DNA of 64,000 nt from Musa acuminata AAA Group (lineage: Eukaryota > Streptophyta > Magnoliopsida > Zingiberales > Musaceae): NCBI RefSeq assembly GCF_036884655.1, contig NC_088337.1:31536501-31600500 (forward strand). Direction: 5' to 3'. Positions 1 to 10,935 of the stretch are shown in pieces (positions within the stretch are counted from its first letter, which is position 1; the number at the start of each line of letters is the position of its first letter). The notes under the pieces were generated by a model that did not search any database, had not been told where the DNA came from, and saw nothing but the letters and a program-made list of their open reading frames with translations. A program made the position numbers and the translations under genes.

Positions 1-630
1 CTACAAGGATATGCAAATCAATATCATCCTATCCCATCACATAATTATTGAAAATAATTTTTTCTTTAAAATTATCTAAATCTGTTAATCAAATGTATCA
101 TTATGAATATTTTTTTAATATTATTTAGGATTAATTTTTTAATATAATTTTATAAATTATTGATCCAAGTTAACTATAAGACTAATATAAGACTACAATA
201 CAATCCAATCAAATCATGAGATGTTTCGGTAGACTTGTTATCTTGAAATCAGAAATGACTGACTTTAAGTCTTCGTACGATCGAATGGAATCGAAGACTA
301 TCTGCAACGCCGTGGAATTGCTACATCTCCACAGAATGTTATCACGGCCTACCGACTAACTGTTCCGTTGAATCTCCGAAGCTCGCCACCATCGACCGAT
401 GAACCAATCACTCTCGAGGTGGGTCCATCTGTCCTGGCCACCCGAGCTAGCAACTTTATGAGTCAAACTGTTCGCTGTCAGCTTTCTCTTATGGTGCGGC
501 AGCCGTGGGTGGCAATCTCTCACACCTTGGCACAAAAGTCGATGTTCTTTTATTGCGTGTTGACGAGACGTCCGCCGGAGACTGCGGGCTAAATGCTGTC
601 TCCCTCACCTGGACCTCTAGGTCAGGTTTT
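1..630. other. Left flank of element A, no gene recognised
   Basis: Positions 1-230 are AT-rich and featureless. Positions 230-630 are more balanced in composition and contain a 74-codon open frame with no family resemblance that I can see. The last five bases, 626-630 (GTTTT), are the left target-site duplication of element A, so this sequence continues directly at 6418. The restored minus-strand frame across the junction is open for about 25 codons and rich in Gly, Pro and Asp. That is too little to call a gene. Confidence 0.5.
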
Positions 631-1235
631 TGATAAGGGCAAAAATGATAACGTACAATGTCAGCACGTCAGGTGGATGCACTGTCCGAGGAGACAAACA
701 TTGATGTCGACTCGATGTGCGCCGACATCATCAGCCCTCAGCCAACTACCTCAGCTTTGACCCCGTGCGCTCGGCCGAGACATAGGAGCACATCGATCGA
801 GGCTCGCCCATACCCTGCGGCAGCCCGGTTCTCCACGCAACCCCAGTGGCAATGTCAGACGCCACGTGAGGTATTGTCCTGCCCATGTAAGCGGGCACAT
901 CAGGTAACATCAAAACTCATCTATAAATACCCCAGAGTTCTAAACGAACGGGAGAGACACTTTGAATACACTGTAGTACATTTTCTTCCTCCCAAAACCC
1001 CTCCATATCTTCTAACTAGATCGTCGGAGGGGTCGGGCCGAGCTCCCGGCCCGACTTGTCTGCAGGTGCGAGACGGTGTCACCTCTTCCCGCGGAGCTTC
1101 CTCCCGACCCGAACGACCGATCCCGACCGTAGGGAGACCCCGAGGGACGCCTTCCCGAGATTCCCGACATCCGGGCCCCAGAACCGAGCCGCGTCAGCCC
1201 CGGGGCCACGGCTTGAACAGATGCCCCCCACATCA
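631..1235 (+). repeat. 5' LTR of element A (605 bp)
   Basis: This LTR starts TG and ends CA, with a TATA box (TATAAATA) at 922-929 and a downstream pyrimidine-rich stretch, as in the LTRs of element B. It shares the block ATCGTCGGAGGGGTCGG with the other elements' LTRs. It is 141 bp longer than its partner at 5954-6417 because the partner has an internal deletion. Confidence 0.88.
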
Positions 1236-1258
1236 TTTTGGCGCTAGAAGGAGGGTCA
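1236..1258 (+). other. Primer-binding-like site of element A
   Basis: The sequence TTTTGGCGCTAGAAGGAGGG directly follows the 5' LTR. The core TGGCGCTAGAAGGAGGG recurs after the 5' LTRs of elements B and C, so it is the shared priming site of this group. I could not assign the tRNA. Confidence 0.7.
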
Positions 1259-1269
1259 TGCGGCCGAGT

Positions 1270-3060
1270 AGGTAGGCTCGGGCCGGGGGACAACTCAGGC
1301 GGGCAGGCCGCGCTGAGGTGAACTCGACAGTGTATGGCCGAGAAGCTCGGTGCAGGCAGGCTGCGACCGAGTGACACCGCTCAGGCGGGCAGGACGCTCT
1401 GAGGGGAGCTCGGCAGTGTGTGGCCGAGGGGTTCGGCATAGGAGGGCCGACCGCGCCGGTAGTCTCGGGAACATGGTGCCAAGGAGCACAACGCAGGGGG
1501 GCAGGCCGCGCAAGTCTGTCTCGGGAACATGGGGCCAAAGAACACGGCGCAGGCAGGCTGGGGCCGCACAGGTGTGGTCTCGAGTGGCGTAAAATTGAAG
1601 AGCTGAGGAGCACAATGCAGGCGGGCAGACCGCGCAGGCGTGTTTGCGAGGGCCATGCGGTCGAGTAGCACGACGTGCGTCGGGCTGCCCGCGCAGGCGT
1701 GGTCGCGAGGGCCATGCGACCGAGTAGCACGACGCAGGTCAAGGATGTAGGCTCAGGCCGAGAGACAACTCAGGCGGGGAGGCCGCGCTGAGGTGAACTC
1801 GACAGTGAAGGGCCGAGAAGCTCGGCGCAGGCAGGCTGCGGGCGAGGGACATCGCTCAGGCGGGCAGGCATGGTCGCGAGGGTCATGCGACCGAGTAGCA
1901 CGACGCAGGCCGAGGAGGTAGGCTCGGGCCGAGAGACAACTCAGGCGGGGAGGCCGCGCTAAGGTGAACTCAGGTGGGGATGCCGCGCTGACAGTGAAGG
2001 GTCGAGAAGCTCGGCGCATGCAGGCTACGGCCGAGGGACATCGCTTAGGCGGGCAGGCCGCTCTGAGGGGATCCCGGCAGCGTGTGGCCGAGGGGCTCGG
2101 CGCAGGAGGGCCGACCGCGCAAGCGTGTCTCGGGAACATGGGGCCAAGGAGCACGACGCAAGCGGGCAGGCCGCGCAGGTCTGTCTCAGGAACATGGGGC
2201 CAAGGAACACGGCGCAGGCGGGCTGGGGCCGTGCAGGTGTGGTCTCAGGTGGCGTAAAGCCGAAGAGCCGAGGAGCACGACGCAGACGGGCAGACCGCAT
2301 AGGCGTGGTCGCGAGGGTCATGCGGCCGAGTAGCACGACGTGCGTCGGGCTAACCGCGCAGGCGTGGTCACGAGGGCTATGCGGCCGAGTAGCACGACGC
2401 AGGCCGAGGAGGTAGGCTCGGGCCGAGAGACAACTCAGGCGGGGAGGCCGCGCTGAGGTGAACTCGATAGTGAAGGGCCGAGAAGCTCGACGCAGGCAGG
2501 CTGCGGCCAAGGGACATCGCTCAGGCGGGCAGGCCGCTCTGAGGGGATCCCGACAGCGTGTGGCCAAGGAGCTCGGTGCAGGAGGGCCGACCGCGCAAGC
2601 GTGTCTCGGGAACATTGGACCAAGGAGCACGACGCAGGCAGGCAGGCTGCGCAGGTCTGTCTCGGGAACATGGGGCCAAGGAACACGGCGCAAGCGGGCT
2701 GGGGCCGTGCAGGTGTGGTCTCGGGTGGCGTAAAATCGAAGAGTCGAGGAGCACAACGCAGATGGGCAGACCGCGCAGGCGTGGTCGCGAGGGCCATGCG
2801 GCCGAGTAGCACGACGTGCGTCGGGCTGACCGCGCAGGAGTGGTCACGAGGGCTATGCGGCCGAGTAGCACGACGCAAGCCGAGGAGGTAGGCTCGGGTC
2901 GAGAGACAACTCAGGCGGGGGGGCCGCGCTGAGATGAACTCAACAGTGAAGGGCCGAGAAGCTTGGCGCAGGCAGTCTGCGCCCGAGTGACACCGGTCAG
3001 ATGGGCAGGCCGCTTTGAGGTGAGCTCGGCCGTCTCGGACCGAGTCGTGCGAATGCAAAA
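1270..3060. repeat. Higher-order GC-rich tandem array of element A (inverted copy)
   Basis: The array is built of about 57-65-bp units organised in a higher-order period of about 478-494 bp. The marker AGGTAGGCTCGGG recurs near 1269, 1747 (altered), 1916, 2410 and 2886. Its reverse complement matches the units of the second array of this element (4575-5835) and of the arrays in elements B and C. All long open frames here are by-products of a stop-poor unit whose length is not always a multiple of three. Confidence 0.85.
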
Positions 3061-3205
3061 AAGAGGGGGGTTAGACCAAAGCTAACCGTGAGCCAAGAGG
3101 CGGTCAGGCAAACATGGAGCCGTCTGCTTGGAAAAGACTGATAAAGGGGCTAGATTCCTTGCACGAGGATTACACCGGATAGCAACCGCGGGTGCTTGAC
3201 CGCTG
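3061..3205. other. Spacer between array and antisense gag remnant of element A
   Basis: This short stretch includes an A-run and a purine-rich segment. It joins the inverted array to the end of the antisense gag remnant. No coding potential or repeat structure is evident. Confidence 0.4.
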
Positions 3206-4342
3206 CTACGGGGTCCGTCGCCCAGAGTCACTCCTCTTCCTTGCGGTCACCCAAGCTTCCGTCGCGATGTGCCGGTTGGCTCGCTGGAGCATATCTGGTA
3301 CTGTGGTGGGGGGTCGCTCTATGAGGGACCAGCAGAATCTGGAAGGTCGCAAGCCTACTATGAACGCCTGCACTAATAGAGAGGGGTGAGTGTCCGGTAA
3401 GCTCCGGATTTGTGTGGTAAAGCGATCCACAAAACGTGAGAGGGGCTCGTCCTCTCTTTGTTTGAGTCCGAGGAGTAGTGCCGCGGAGGGCCTCAGCCGG
3501 GCATGGGCTGCGAAGTGGAGCTCCAAGTCCTTGGCGAGTTGGTCGAAGGAACTGATCGTTCCGGTCTTCGGGCCGTCGTACCATGTGCGGGCTGGACCCC
3601 TCAGGGTCGTGGGAAACGCCCTGCACATTAAAGCGTCAGACGTTCCATGCAGCGCTAGTTGGGCACGGAAAGCGGCGACATGGTCCGTTGGGTCAGTGAC
3701 GCCGTCGTATGCGTCCAGAGAAGGGGGCTAGAAGTTCGGGGGAACGGCGTGATCTCGTATCTCTGGTGCGAACGGAGATCCTCGGTGTTTGTCCACCCCG
3801 AGCTCTCCCTCTGAGTTGCGAAACTCCTTATCTAGTTCGTCGAGCCGCTGACTAAGAAGGCATAGCTAGGCTCGCAGGGAGTCCGTTGATTCCGGTGATA
3901 ATATCTCGGGCTTCGGGCGGCCGCTTGGGTTTGTCCTTACTGGATCCCCGAGTGGGGTCGGTCTGACCCGAGGAGAAGTGGAAGGCTCCAGAAGCGTCAT
4001 GTGGGCCCGAGCGGGCGGCTTTTGTTGCCGTAGCGGTTGAGTCATAGGTGGGGGTGTCGGTTGGGAGACGAGCGGGATGATGGTTTGCACCATATCCGTC
4101 AGAGCTTGGACTTGACGAGCGAGGTCGTGAAAGGCCTCGGATGACACCGGCGAGGGGACGCTCGGAGCGCCCTCGGGCGGAAACAGATTCGGATTGTCGA
4201 ATGAACGCCAGTCGCGTTCAGAGGTCGCGGGGAGGTCGTCAGCCCACGGCCGGTCACGCAAGGGACGCACGGCCTGCACCCCTACTAAGAATGATCCCTC
4301 GGCAGGGAGTTCGTCGGGATCAGCCTGAGGATCCCTCGACAT
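3206..4342 (-). pseudogene. Antisense gag remnant inside element A
   Basis: Read on the minus strand, 4342-3866 gives a gag N-terminus with the [10 protein letters not shown] motif shared with element B's gag. After an interruption, 3628-3206 gives the gag core ([51 protein letters not shown]), which aligns with residues of about 230-355 of element B's polyprotein. The reading frame is broken between the two parts and ends soon after the core. Protease, reverse transcriptase, RNase H and integrase are absent. The gag runs opposite to the LTRs that enclose it and is preceded, on the minus strand, by an LTR end and primer site. It is a relic that cannot make a full capsid protein. Confidence 0.85.
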
Positions 4343-4430
4343 TCGGCCCTCTTTCTAGCGCCAAAATGATGCGGAGGGCATCTGTTTAAGCCGTGGCCTC
4401 GGGGCCGACGTGGCCCGATTCTGGAAGGTC
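4343..4430 (-). repeat. Antisense LTR end and primer-binding site
   Basis: On the minus strand this reads ...GGCTTAAACAGATGCCCTCC, then GCATCA, then TTTTGGCGCTAGAAAGAGGG. That is the same junction as at 1205-1258 (LTR end followed by primer site), but inverted and followed by the antisense gag. Only the last 50 or so bases of an LTR are present. Confidence 0.75.
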
Positions 4431-4574
4431 GCAAGCCTACCATGAACGCCTGCACCAACAAAGAGGGGTGAGTGTCTGGTAAGCTCCGGATTTGCGTGGT
4501 AAAGCCTGCACCATGGCCCTGCGTGGTAATTCCTGCACCATGAGGATCCTTCGACATTCGGGCCCTCCTTCTAG
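4431..4574. other. Rearranged gag-derived duplicates in element A
   Basis: Positions 4422-4505 repeat, with a few changes, the sequence at 3332-3425 (gag core, antisense). Positions 4545-4580 repeat the gag start and primer-site region found at 4325-4365. This patchwork marks the joint between the inverted block and the forward array. Confidence 0.65.
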
Positions 4575-5835
4575 CGGTCAGCCCATGGCCCTCGCGAACA
4601 CGCCTGCGCGGTCTGCTCGCCTGCGTTGTGCTCCTCGGCTCTTCGGCTTTACGCCACCCGAGACCACACCTGTGCGGCCCCAACCCGCCTACGCCGTGTT
4701 CCTTGGCCCTATGTTCCCGAGATAGACTTGCGTGGCCTGCCCGCCTGCGTCATGCTCCTCGGCCCTCCGGCTCCCAAGATACACCTGCGCGGTTCACCCG
4801 CCTGCGTCGTGCTCCTCGGCCCCCTGCTCCCGAGGCACGCCTGCGCGGTTCACCCGCCTGCTCGTGCTGCTCGGCCCTCCGGCTCCCGGGACACACCTGC
4901 GCGGTTCACCCGCCTGTGTCGTGCTCCTCGGCCCCCTGCTCCCGAGGCATGCCTGCGTGGTTCACTCGCCTGCGTCGTGCTCCTCGGCTCTCCGGCTCCT
5001 GGGACACACCTGCGCGGTTCACCCGTTTGCGTCGTGTTCCTTGGCCCCATGCTCCCGAGGCACACCTGCGCGGTTCACCCGCCTGCGTCGTGCTGCTCGG
5101 CCCCCGGCTCCCAGGACACACCTGCGCGGTTCACCCTCCTGCGTCGTGCTCCTTGGCCCTTTACTCCCGAGGCACACATGCGCGGTTCACCCGCCTACGT
5201 CGTGCTGCTCGGCCCCCCGGCTCCCAGGACACACCTGCGCGGTTCACCCGCTTGCGTCGTGCTTCTCGGCACTTTACTCCCGAGGCACACCTGCGCGGTT
5301 CACTCGCCTGCGTCGTGCTGCTCGGCCCTCCGGCTCTCGGGACACACTTGCGCGGTTCACCCGCCTGCGTCGTACTCCTCGGCCCCCTGCTCCCGAGGCA
5401 CGCCTGCGCGGTTCACCTGCCTGCGTCGTGCTGCTCGGCCCTCCGGCTCCCGAGACACACCTGCGCGGTTTACCCGCCTGCGTCGTGCTCCTCGGCCCCC
5501 TACTCCCGAGGCACGCCTCCGCGGTTCACCCGCCTGCGTCGTGTTGCTCGGCTCTCCGGCTCCCGGGACACACCTGCGCGGTTCACCCGCCTGCGTCATG
5601 CTCCTCGACCCCCTGCTCCCGAGGCACGCCTACGCAGTTCACCCGCCTGCATCGTGCTGCTCGACCCTCCGGCTCCCGGGACACACCTGCGCGGTTCACC
5701 CGTCTGCATCGTGCTCCTCGGCCCCCTGCTCCCGAGGCACGCCTGCGCAGTTCGCCTGCCTGCGTCGTGCTCCTCGGCCCCTTGCTCCCGAGGCACGCCT
5801 GCGCGGTTCGCCCGCCTGCGTCGTGCTCCTCGCCC
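4575..5835 (+). repeat. 57-bp tandem array upstream of the 3' LTR of element A
   Basis: The first two units (4580-4735) are the 65-bp type that is common in element C and are reverse-complementary to the array at 1500-1665. From about 4727 to 5835 a 57-bp unit is repeated about 19 times. Two sub-types often alternate (one reading ...CCGGCTCCCGGGACACA, the other ...CCTGCTCCCGAGGCACG), giving a 114-bp pattern. Because 57 is divisible by three, each frame shows a 19-residue periodic open frame. I do not call these proteins. Confidence 0.88.
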
Positions 5836-5935
5836 CCGCGGCTCCGATCTCCCCGAAACTGCGTCCGCACGACCAGCCTACCTGGAGACAGAAGCCATGC
5901 ATCGGACTCCCCCTGCGTGACAACCGACGCATAGC

Positions 5936-5953
5936 TCCTTTCGGGGGGGAATA
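5936..5953 (+). other. Polypurine tract of element A
   Basis: The sequence CTCCTTTCGGGGGGGAATA lies directly before the 3' LTR. A run of seven G follows a CTTTC box that elements B and C share at the same place. It is the expected plus-strand primer. Confidence 0.75.
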
Positions 5954-6417
5954 TGATAAGGGCAAAAATGGCAACGCGCCACGTTAGCACGCCAGGTGGA
6001 CACACTGCCTGAGGAAGCAAGCATTGATGCCGACTCGACGTGCGCCGACGTCACCAGCCCTCAGCCAACCACCTCAGCTTTGACCCCGTGCACTCGGTCG
6101 AGGCACAGGAGCACATCGACCGAGGCTCGCCCATACCCTGCGGCAGCCCGGTTCTCCACGCAACTCCAATGGCAATGTCAGACGCCACGTGAGGTATTGT
6201 CTTGCCCCTGTAAGCGGGCACATCAGGTAACATCAAAACTCATCTATAAATACCCCAGAGTTCTAAACGAACGGGAGAGACACTTTGAATACACTGGAGT
6301 ATATTTTCTTCCTCCCAAAACCCCCTCCATATCTTCTAACTAGATCGTCGGAGGGGTCGGGCCGAGCGAGTCACGTCGGCCCCGGGGCCACGGCTTGAAC
6401 AGATGCCCCCCGCATCA
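5954..6417 (+). repeat. 3' LTR of element A (464 bp, internally deleted)
   Basis: It starts TGATAAGGGC and ends GCATCA, followed by target duplication GTTTT. TATAAATA lies at 6245-6252. Compared with the 5' LTR it lacks about 141 bp, joined near 6367, which removes the part of the LTR just after the shared ATCGTCGGAGGGGTCGG block. Confidence 0.87.
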
Positions 6418-7783
6418 GTTTTTGTCTCCACCGTTGACTATGGGACCTCCGCCATCGTCCGGACCGGGCGGGCTGCCGTCGTTTGAAGCAACCAATTTAT
6501 GGAAGGTGATGTTTTACGTGGCTCAACTTCCAATCTCAAAAAGAATAAGGTGGTGTTTTTAGTTTCATCGATGAAACACTTGTTAATCTACGTTTGCAGA
6601 TCCAACACAAGTTTGGTCAATCATCGTCTGTAATTGGTTCGCAAATCCTACTTTTTCTCGCTGTCTCTGTCTCTCCATTAATCTGCGCTCGGCAGCTGCT
6701 GCTCTCTTCCCGGCCTCTTCGAGTTCGTGAAGGACGGTGGTGCGAGTTTTCTGGAGGGAAAGAAGGGGCAAAAGGATTGACAAGAAAGGGTTTAGATGAC
6801 TGATTGGCTCGGAGAAACAAGCAATTCACTCTCGAGAGCAACGTTCGCAAAGCTTCGTCGGTGGTAGGCCCTTCGACGATCACATCCCATCTCGACCTCC
6901 GAGCCTCGATGTAAACGGTTAACGCTCCCCCTTTAATGTTATTTAGATTGCCTAATTGAATCGAGGAGTCAATTAGTAGGTTTTTTTTAGAGTATAATAA
7001 TAAATCCGATAATTTAATTATAAAACCAATACGAACAAAGAATAACATATTTATAATAAAATTTTATTTTTTTAAGAATAAATATATTTGATAATATATG
7101 GTAGAAGGTATTTAGATCATTTTTAAGATTCAAATTATTCGATCAAGTCTCCAATTCTGGCTTTTTTGTCCACTTTTTTTCCCTCCACCAAAGAAAAAAA
7201 AAAGATTTTATTCAAGTGAATCTTATATTGAAATATTCTGGTAATTAGGATACTATTGCAAAGTTGATGGATCTCATATTCAACTGTATATAAGAGCATA
7301 TTGCATAGTTTTTGATAGATCTCATCATATTCAAATCTACCTAGAGCAATTAATATAATAAATAAATAAGAAAAATCTACATTGGTTAGAGAGTTGAAAA
7401 AGTCAATGTTGTCCATTAGCACTTGGCAAAATAAATAGTCGATTAAATATTAAATGAATTTTAATGCTCGAAGCTTTTTTGTGTATGTTTAATCTCTCAC
7501 ATGTGTATACAACTTCTCGGCAGGACCAGCGAGCTCATGCCCACCTCACCATCTGCACCACTAAAGCATTTCCATTGTGTCGTTTCTGAAGAGTCTGACT
7601 TTGGTAGAGGGAGTGGGCGATCCAAATTAATGTTCACCGGTGAGGCGATCGACGAGGCTTTTATACATCCATCTTGCTGCACTTCTCATGCATCTATCGT
7701 CAACTTCTTCTTCTTCTTCTTCTTCTTCATAGGGCCTGTGTGTGCAACCTTGGGAACCAAAAAGAAGAAGAGGCGAAGAAGCA
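6418..7783. other. Intergenic region between element A and the FAO gene
   Basis: Positions 6418-6422 are the right target duplication. Between 6580 and 7050 the minus strand has two short open frames, one with a Lys/Arg/Glu-rich helical stretch (6583-6783). They might be exon relics but match nothing I recognise. Positions 6960-7500 are AT-rich. Nearer the gene there is a TATA-like TTTTATACAT at about 7659-7668 and a (TTC)n microsatellite at about 7704-7728, probably in the 5' untranslated region of the oxidase gene. Confidence 0.45.
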
Positions 7784-10700
7784 ATGGGTCGAGAGCACGA
7801 AGTTCGAGTGAATCGAACCACGGTCGCCGACGAAGCCTCCCTTACGGGAGCCGTGAAGGACTTGGAGGCCGGCGAGTCCTGGCCGTCGCGGGGCGGACCG
7901 GATGCGGCGCCAGTAAACCGCCTCAGCAGCCGAGAAAAGGACTCCCTCGCGGCCCTATGCGACGCCTTCCTCCCCTCCATCCATGTCCCCCACGCTCCCC
8001 ACCAGTCCCTCCGAACCTACTACGCTAACTCCGCGTCCATGATCGGAACACCGGAAGTTGTACGGCCACCACTGGTTCAACGATTCAGCTTTTGGAAGTT
8101 GCTGGTTAGCCACCGACCAATAACGAACGTTCACCGTGTGCAGGTGGGAGGGTACTTATCCGAGAGGCTCCAACATCCTCGGCTGTGGCAGCTGAGGCTC
8201 GCGCTGTGGCTGCTATCGACGTGGTTCGGCACGTTCATCCTCTGCGGCACGAACAGCCTCTCCTGCCGTTTCCCTTTCTTCCGGAGCTTCCCGGAAGTGG
8301 AGGCGGCGCGGCGGGAGGAGATCATCCGGTCGTGGTCCATGAGCTGCATCTTCTTGCTTCGGGTGTTGTACAAGGGCTTCAAGGCGCTCGTCGGCCTCTT
8401 CTACTTCACCCAGGTGAGCGCTTCTTATCATCACTCTGTCACATTGCCGCTCTGGCGGTCGGAATTAGCTCCACAAAACACATTGAGATGGTTGGGCACG
8501 GTAACTAAGCACAGTGCTTGGCTGCAGGACGCACATCAGGTTGATATTGATTTACAAACATTATTAGGTTTTAAGAGATCTTTCTATAAGGACCAAAAAC
8601 AAAGTTGACTTTTAAGGATCCAAAGTAAAATGGTCATCCTTTCAGATTCAGCTCGACGTTGACCTTCCAACAGTGCACTAAATGCCTCTTGCACTAACTT
8701 GCTTCTTTTAGTAGTCGATCAAATATACGTGTGGATAAAAGGTTATTTCGTCAAAAATGTATTGAATCGAATTATGTATGGAACGTAACGTAAGCATTCC
8801 GATCATCCCATTCTCATTTATTATTTCTCCAACATCATTTTCTTCTTAATTTGCTCAGAAAATTCCAAAATAATATATCCTTTCTTCTTTCTTTAATATA
8901 AAAAATAAAAACCCTTTTTTTTTTTTTGTGTTCGACATCGGAACAGTACTGCTCATTATTCTGCATCGAGTCGGACATAAGTTCCTTGAGTTGACATTTG
9001 GCTTAAAATATCTCTCTATGATTTATACCGTATATGAAACAAATCTCATAATGACATAAGTTCCACTGTTATTTACCATTACAAGATCTAACTCCAGATG
9101 ATCATGGGCAGCTGAACGAGAAGAATGAGAACCCCGCTTGGGAGGCGATTGGCTACGTCGGGCCCGATCCTAAGCGGGCAATTAAGAGCAGCTCGGAGGA
9201 GGAGGAGGAGGAGGGAGCACGATACGGGCCGCTCTACAAGGCACTGGTACACATGGCGGGACCAATGGATGTCCTCTGCACGTCCCTGTCCAGAGCTGGC
9301 CTCTCCCTCGTCACCTCCCAAAGCCAACCTGACGGCTTGAAGAGCAAACCCCTTCCTACCATCTACTGCGACGCTGTGGTCGTTGGATCAGGGTCCGGCG
9401 GCGGGGTGGTCGCAGGAGTGCTGGCCAAGGCTGGCTTTAAGGTCGTCGTCCTGGAGAAAGGTGGCTACCACGCCCGGACCAATCTCACCCTACTCGAGCG
9501 CCACACTCTGGATCACATGTACGAGGGCTGCGGCGTCCTCACCACAGAGGACTTGGGAGTGTTCGTCCTCTCTGGCTCCACCGTCGGTGGCGGTTCGGCG
9601 GTCAATTGGTCGGCGTCCATTCGCACCCCGGACCACGTGATATCCGAGTGGCGGCATGAGCACGGGCTGGAGCTCTTCGACAGCGACGTCTACGCTGAGG
9701 CCTTGGACGCCGTAAGCGGTCGCATGGGCGTCCAGTGCGAAGTCCGCCACGAGAGCCTCGCCAACGGCGTCCTTCGGAGGGGGTGCGCCGAGCTCGGATA
9801 CCCGGTGCAAACGGTTGGGCAGAACGCGCCGCCCGACCACGACTGCGGCTGGTGCTGCTTCGGGTGCAGGGACGGGAGCAAGAAAGGGACGTCTGAGACG
9901 TGGCTCGTTGACATGGCTGAGTCAGGAAACGGCGTGATCATTCCGGGTAGCAGAGCCCTCAGGGTTCTGCACGCGGACGCGGGAAGGAACAAGAACGTCG
10001 CCGCCGGGGTCGTCTTCGAGTTCAGGGATGGCTGGAGGGGGAAGAAGGAAAGGTGCATCATCAGGTCCAAGGTGACCGTCGTCGCATGCGGGGCACTCAA
10101 CACGCCGGTGCTACTGAAGAAGAGTGGCCTTCGGAATGCAAACATCGGGAGGCACCTCCACCTCCATCCGGTGGTGATGTCGTGGGGCTACTTCCCCGAG
10201 TCCGATTCGAGGTGGCAGCCGAGCAAAGAGAACCAGGAGAAGATCACCAGTTACGAAGGCGCGATCCTCACGACGATGTCGACGGTCGTTTCCAACTTCG
10301 CGACGTCCGGGTACGGCGCGGTGATCCAGACGCCGGCACTGCACCCGGGGTTGTTCTCAGTGGCCACCCCGTGGTTGTCCGGTGCTGACTACAAGGACAG
10401 GATGGCGCGGTTCTCGCGCACCGCCCACATATTTGCCCTTGCCAGGGACAGAGGGTCCGGCACGGTGGACGCATCGGGATGCATCCGCTATCGCATGGGG
10501 GCGGCGGACGAGAAGAACCTGCAGAGGGGACTGGAGAAGATCCTGCGTATCATGGCAGCCGCAGGGGCAGAGGAGATCGGGACGCAGCACTGCCATGGCG
10601 ACCGGCTAAACGTCAGGTCGGCGAGCTCGCACCAGTTCGAGAGGTTCGTGAAAGCGACAAGCGGGAAAGATCTGATGGATCTGTCGACGCCGGTCTACTC

Positions 10701-10935
10701 GGCTCACCAGATGGGGAGCTGCCGGATGGGTATACATCCGAGGACGTCGGCCGTGAACTCCCGAGGGGAGACGTGGGAGGTGGAGGGGCTGTTCGTGGCC
10801 GACGCCAGCGTGCTCCCCACGGCGCTCGGGGTGAACCCCATGGTCACAGTGCAGGCGATCGCCTACTGCACCGCGCACTCGGTTCTGGAGGAGCTGAGGA
10901 GGAGGACGAAGCGCGAGAAGAATCACAACAACTGA
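7784..10935 (+). CDS. FAO: Long-chain fatty alcohol oxidase (FAO family, GMC oxidoreductase)
   Basis: Three exons, 7784-8056, 8144-8413 and 9112-10935, all joined in phase 0, give 788 residues, close to the usual plant FAO length of about 750. The family oxidises long-chain fatty alcohols to aldehydes with O2 and FAD in the omega-oxidation pathway, in membranes. The N-terminal part has the family's DSLAALCDAFLPSI and SASMIGTPE motifs. Two hydrophobic segments lie at about 107-126 and 160-181. The FAD-binding GSGSGGG begins near residue 273, followed by LEKGGYHAR and GSTVGGGSAVNWSASIRTP. Near the C-terminus are HQMGSCRMG (His about 713) and GVNPMVTVQ (Asn about 756), the GMC active-site region. 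The first intron is only 87 bp and stays open in frame, so unspliced RNA would still read through into exon 2. The ATG at 7784 was chosen over one 42 bp upstream because it better matches the usual N-terminus; that choice is uncertain. No breaks were seen. Confidence 0.93.

Larger units (their letters stand above)
631..6417 (+). mobile_element. Element A: non-autonomous Tat-lineage Ty3/gypsy LTR retrotransposon with inverted interior
   Basis: The element is bounded by two LTRs that begin TGATAAGGGCAAAAATG and end CATCA, and is flanked on both sides by the 5-bp duplication GTTTT (626-630 and 6418-6422). A primer-binding-like site follows the 5' LTR and a G-rich polypurine tract precedes the 3' LTR, so the element points to the plus strand. 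It encodes no pol. Its interior is two GC-rich tandem arrays in opposite orientation around an antisense gag remnant that still carries its own antisense LTR end and primer site. The LTRs differ at about 30-35 of 464 shared positions (counted by eye, about 7%), so it is the oldest of the three elements. The matching duplications show the ends belong together. Whether the inversion came before or after insertion cannot be told. Confidence 0.88.

Noticed and set aside
1012..2891. Many open frames of 80-240 codons on both strands in the first array of element A
   Set aside because: They follow the tandem units and share no domain. Stops are missing only because the units are GC-rich.
4626..5987. 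Three overlapping frames of 400-450 codons on the plus strand
   Set aside because: They are the 57-bp array read in three frames with a 19-residue period. They start and stop with the array.
6583..7048. Possible minus-strand exons to the right of element A
   Set aside because: Open frames of 66 and 143 codons have no clear splice signals joining them and no recognisable family.
7742..7783. ATG at 7742 as start of the FAO gene
   Set aside because: It adds 14 mainly charged residues without family likeness. 7784 is preferred, though not proven.
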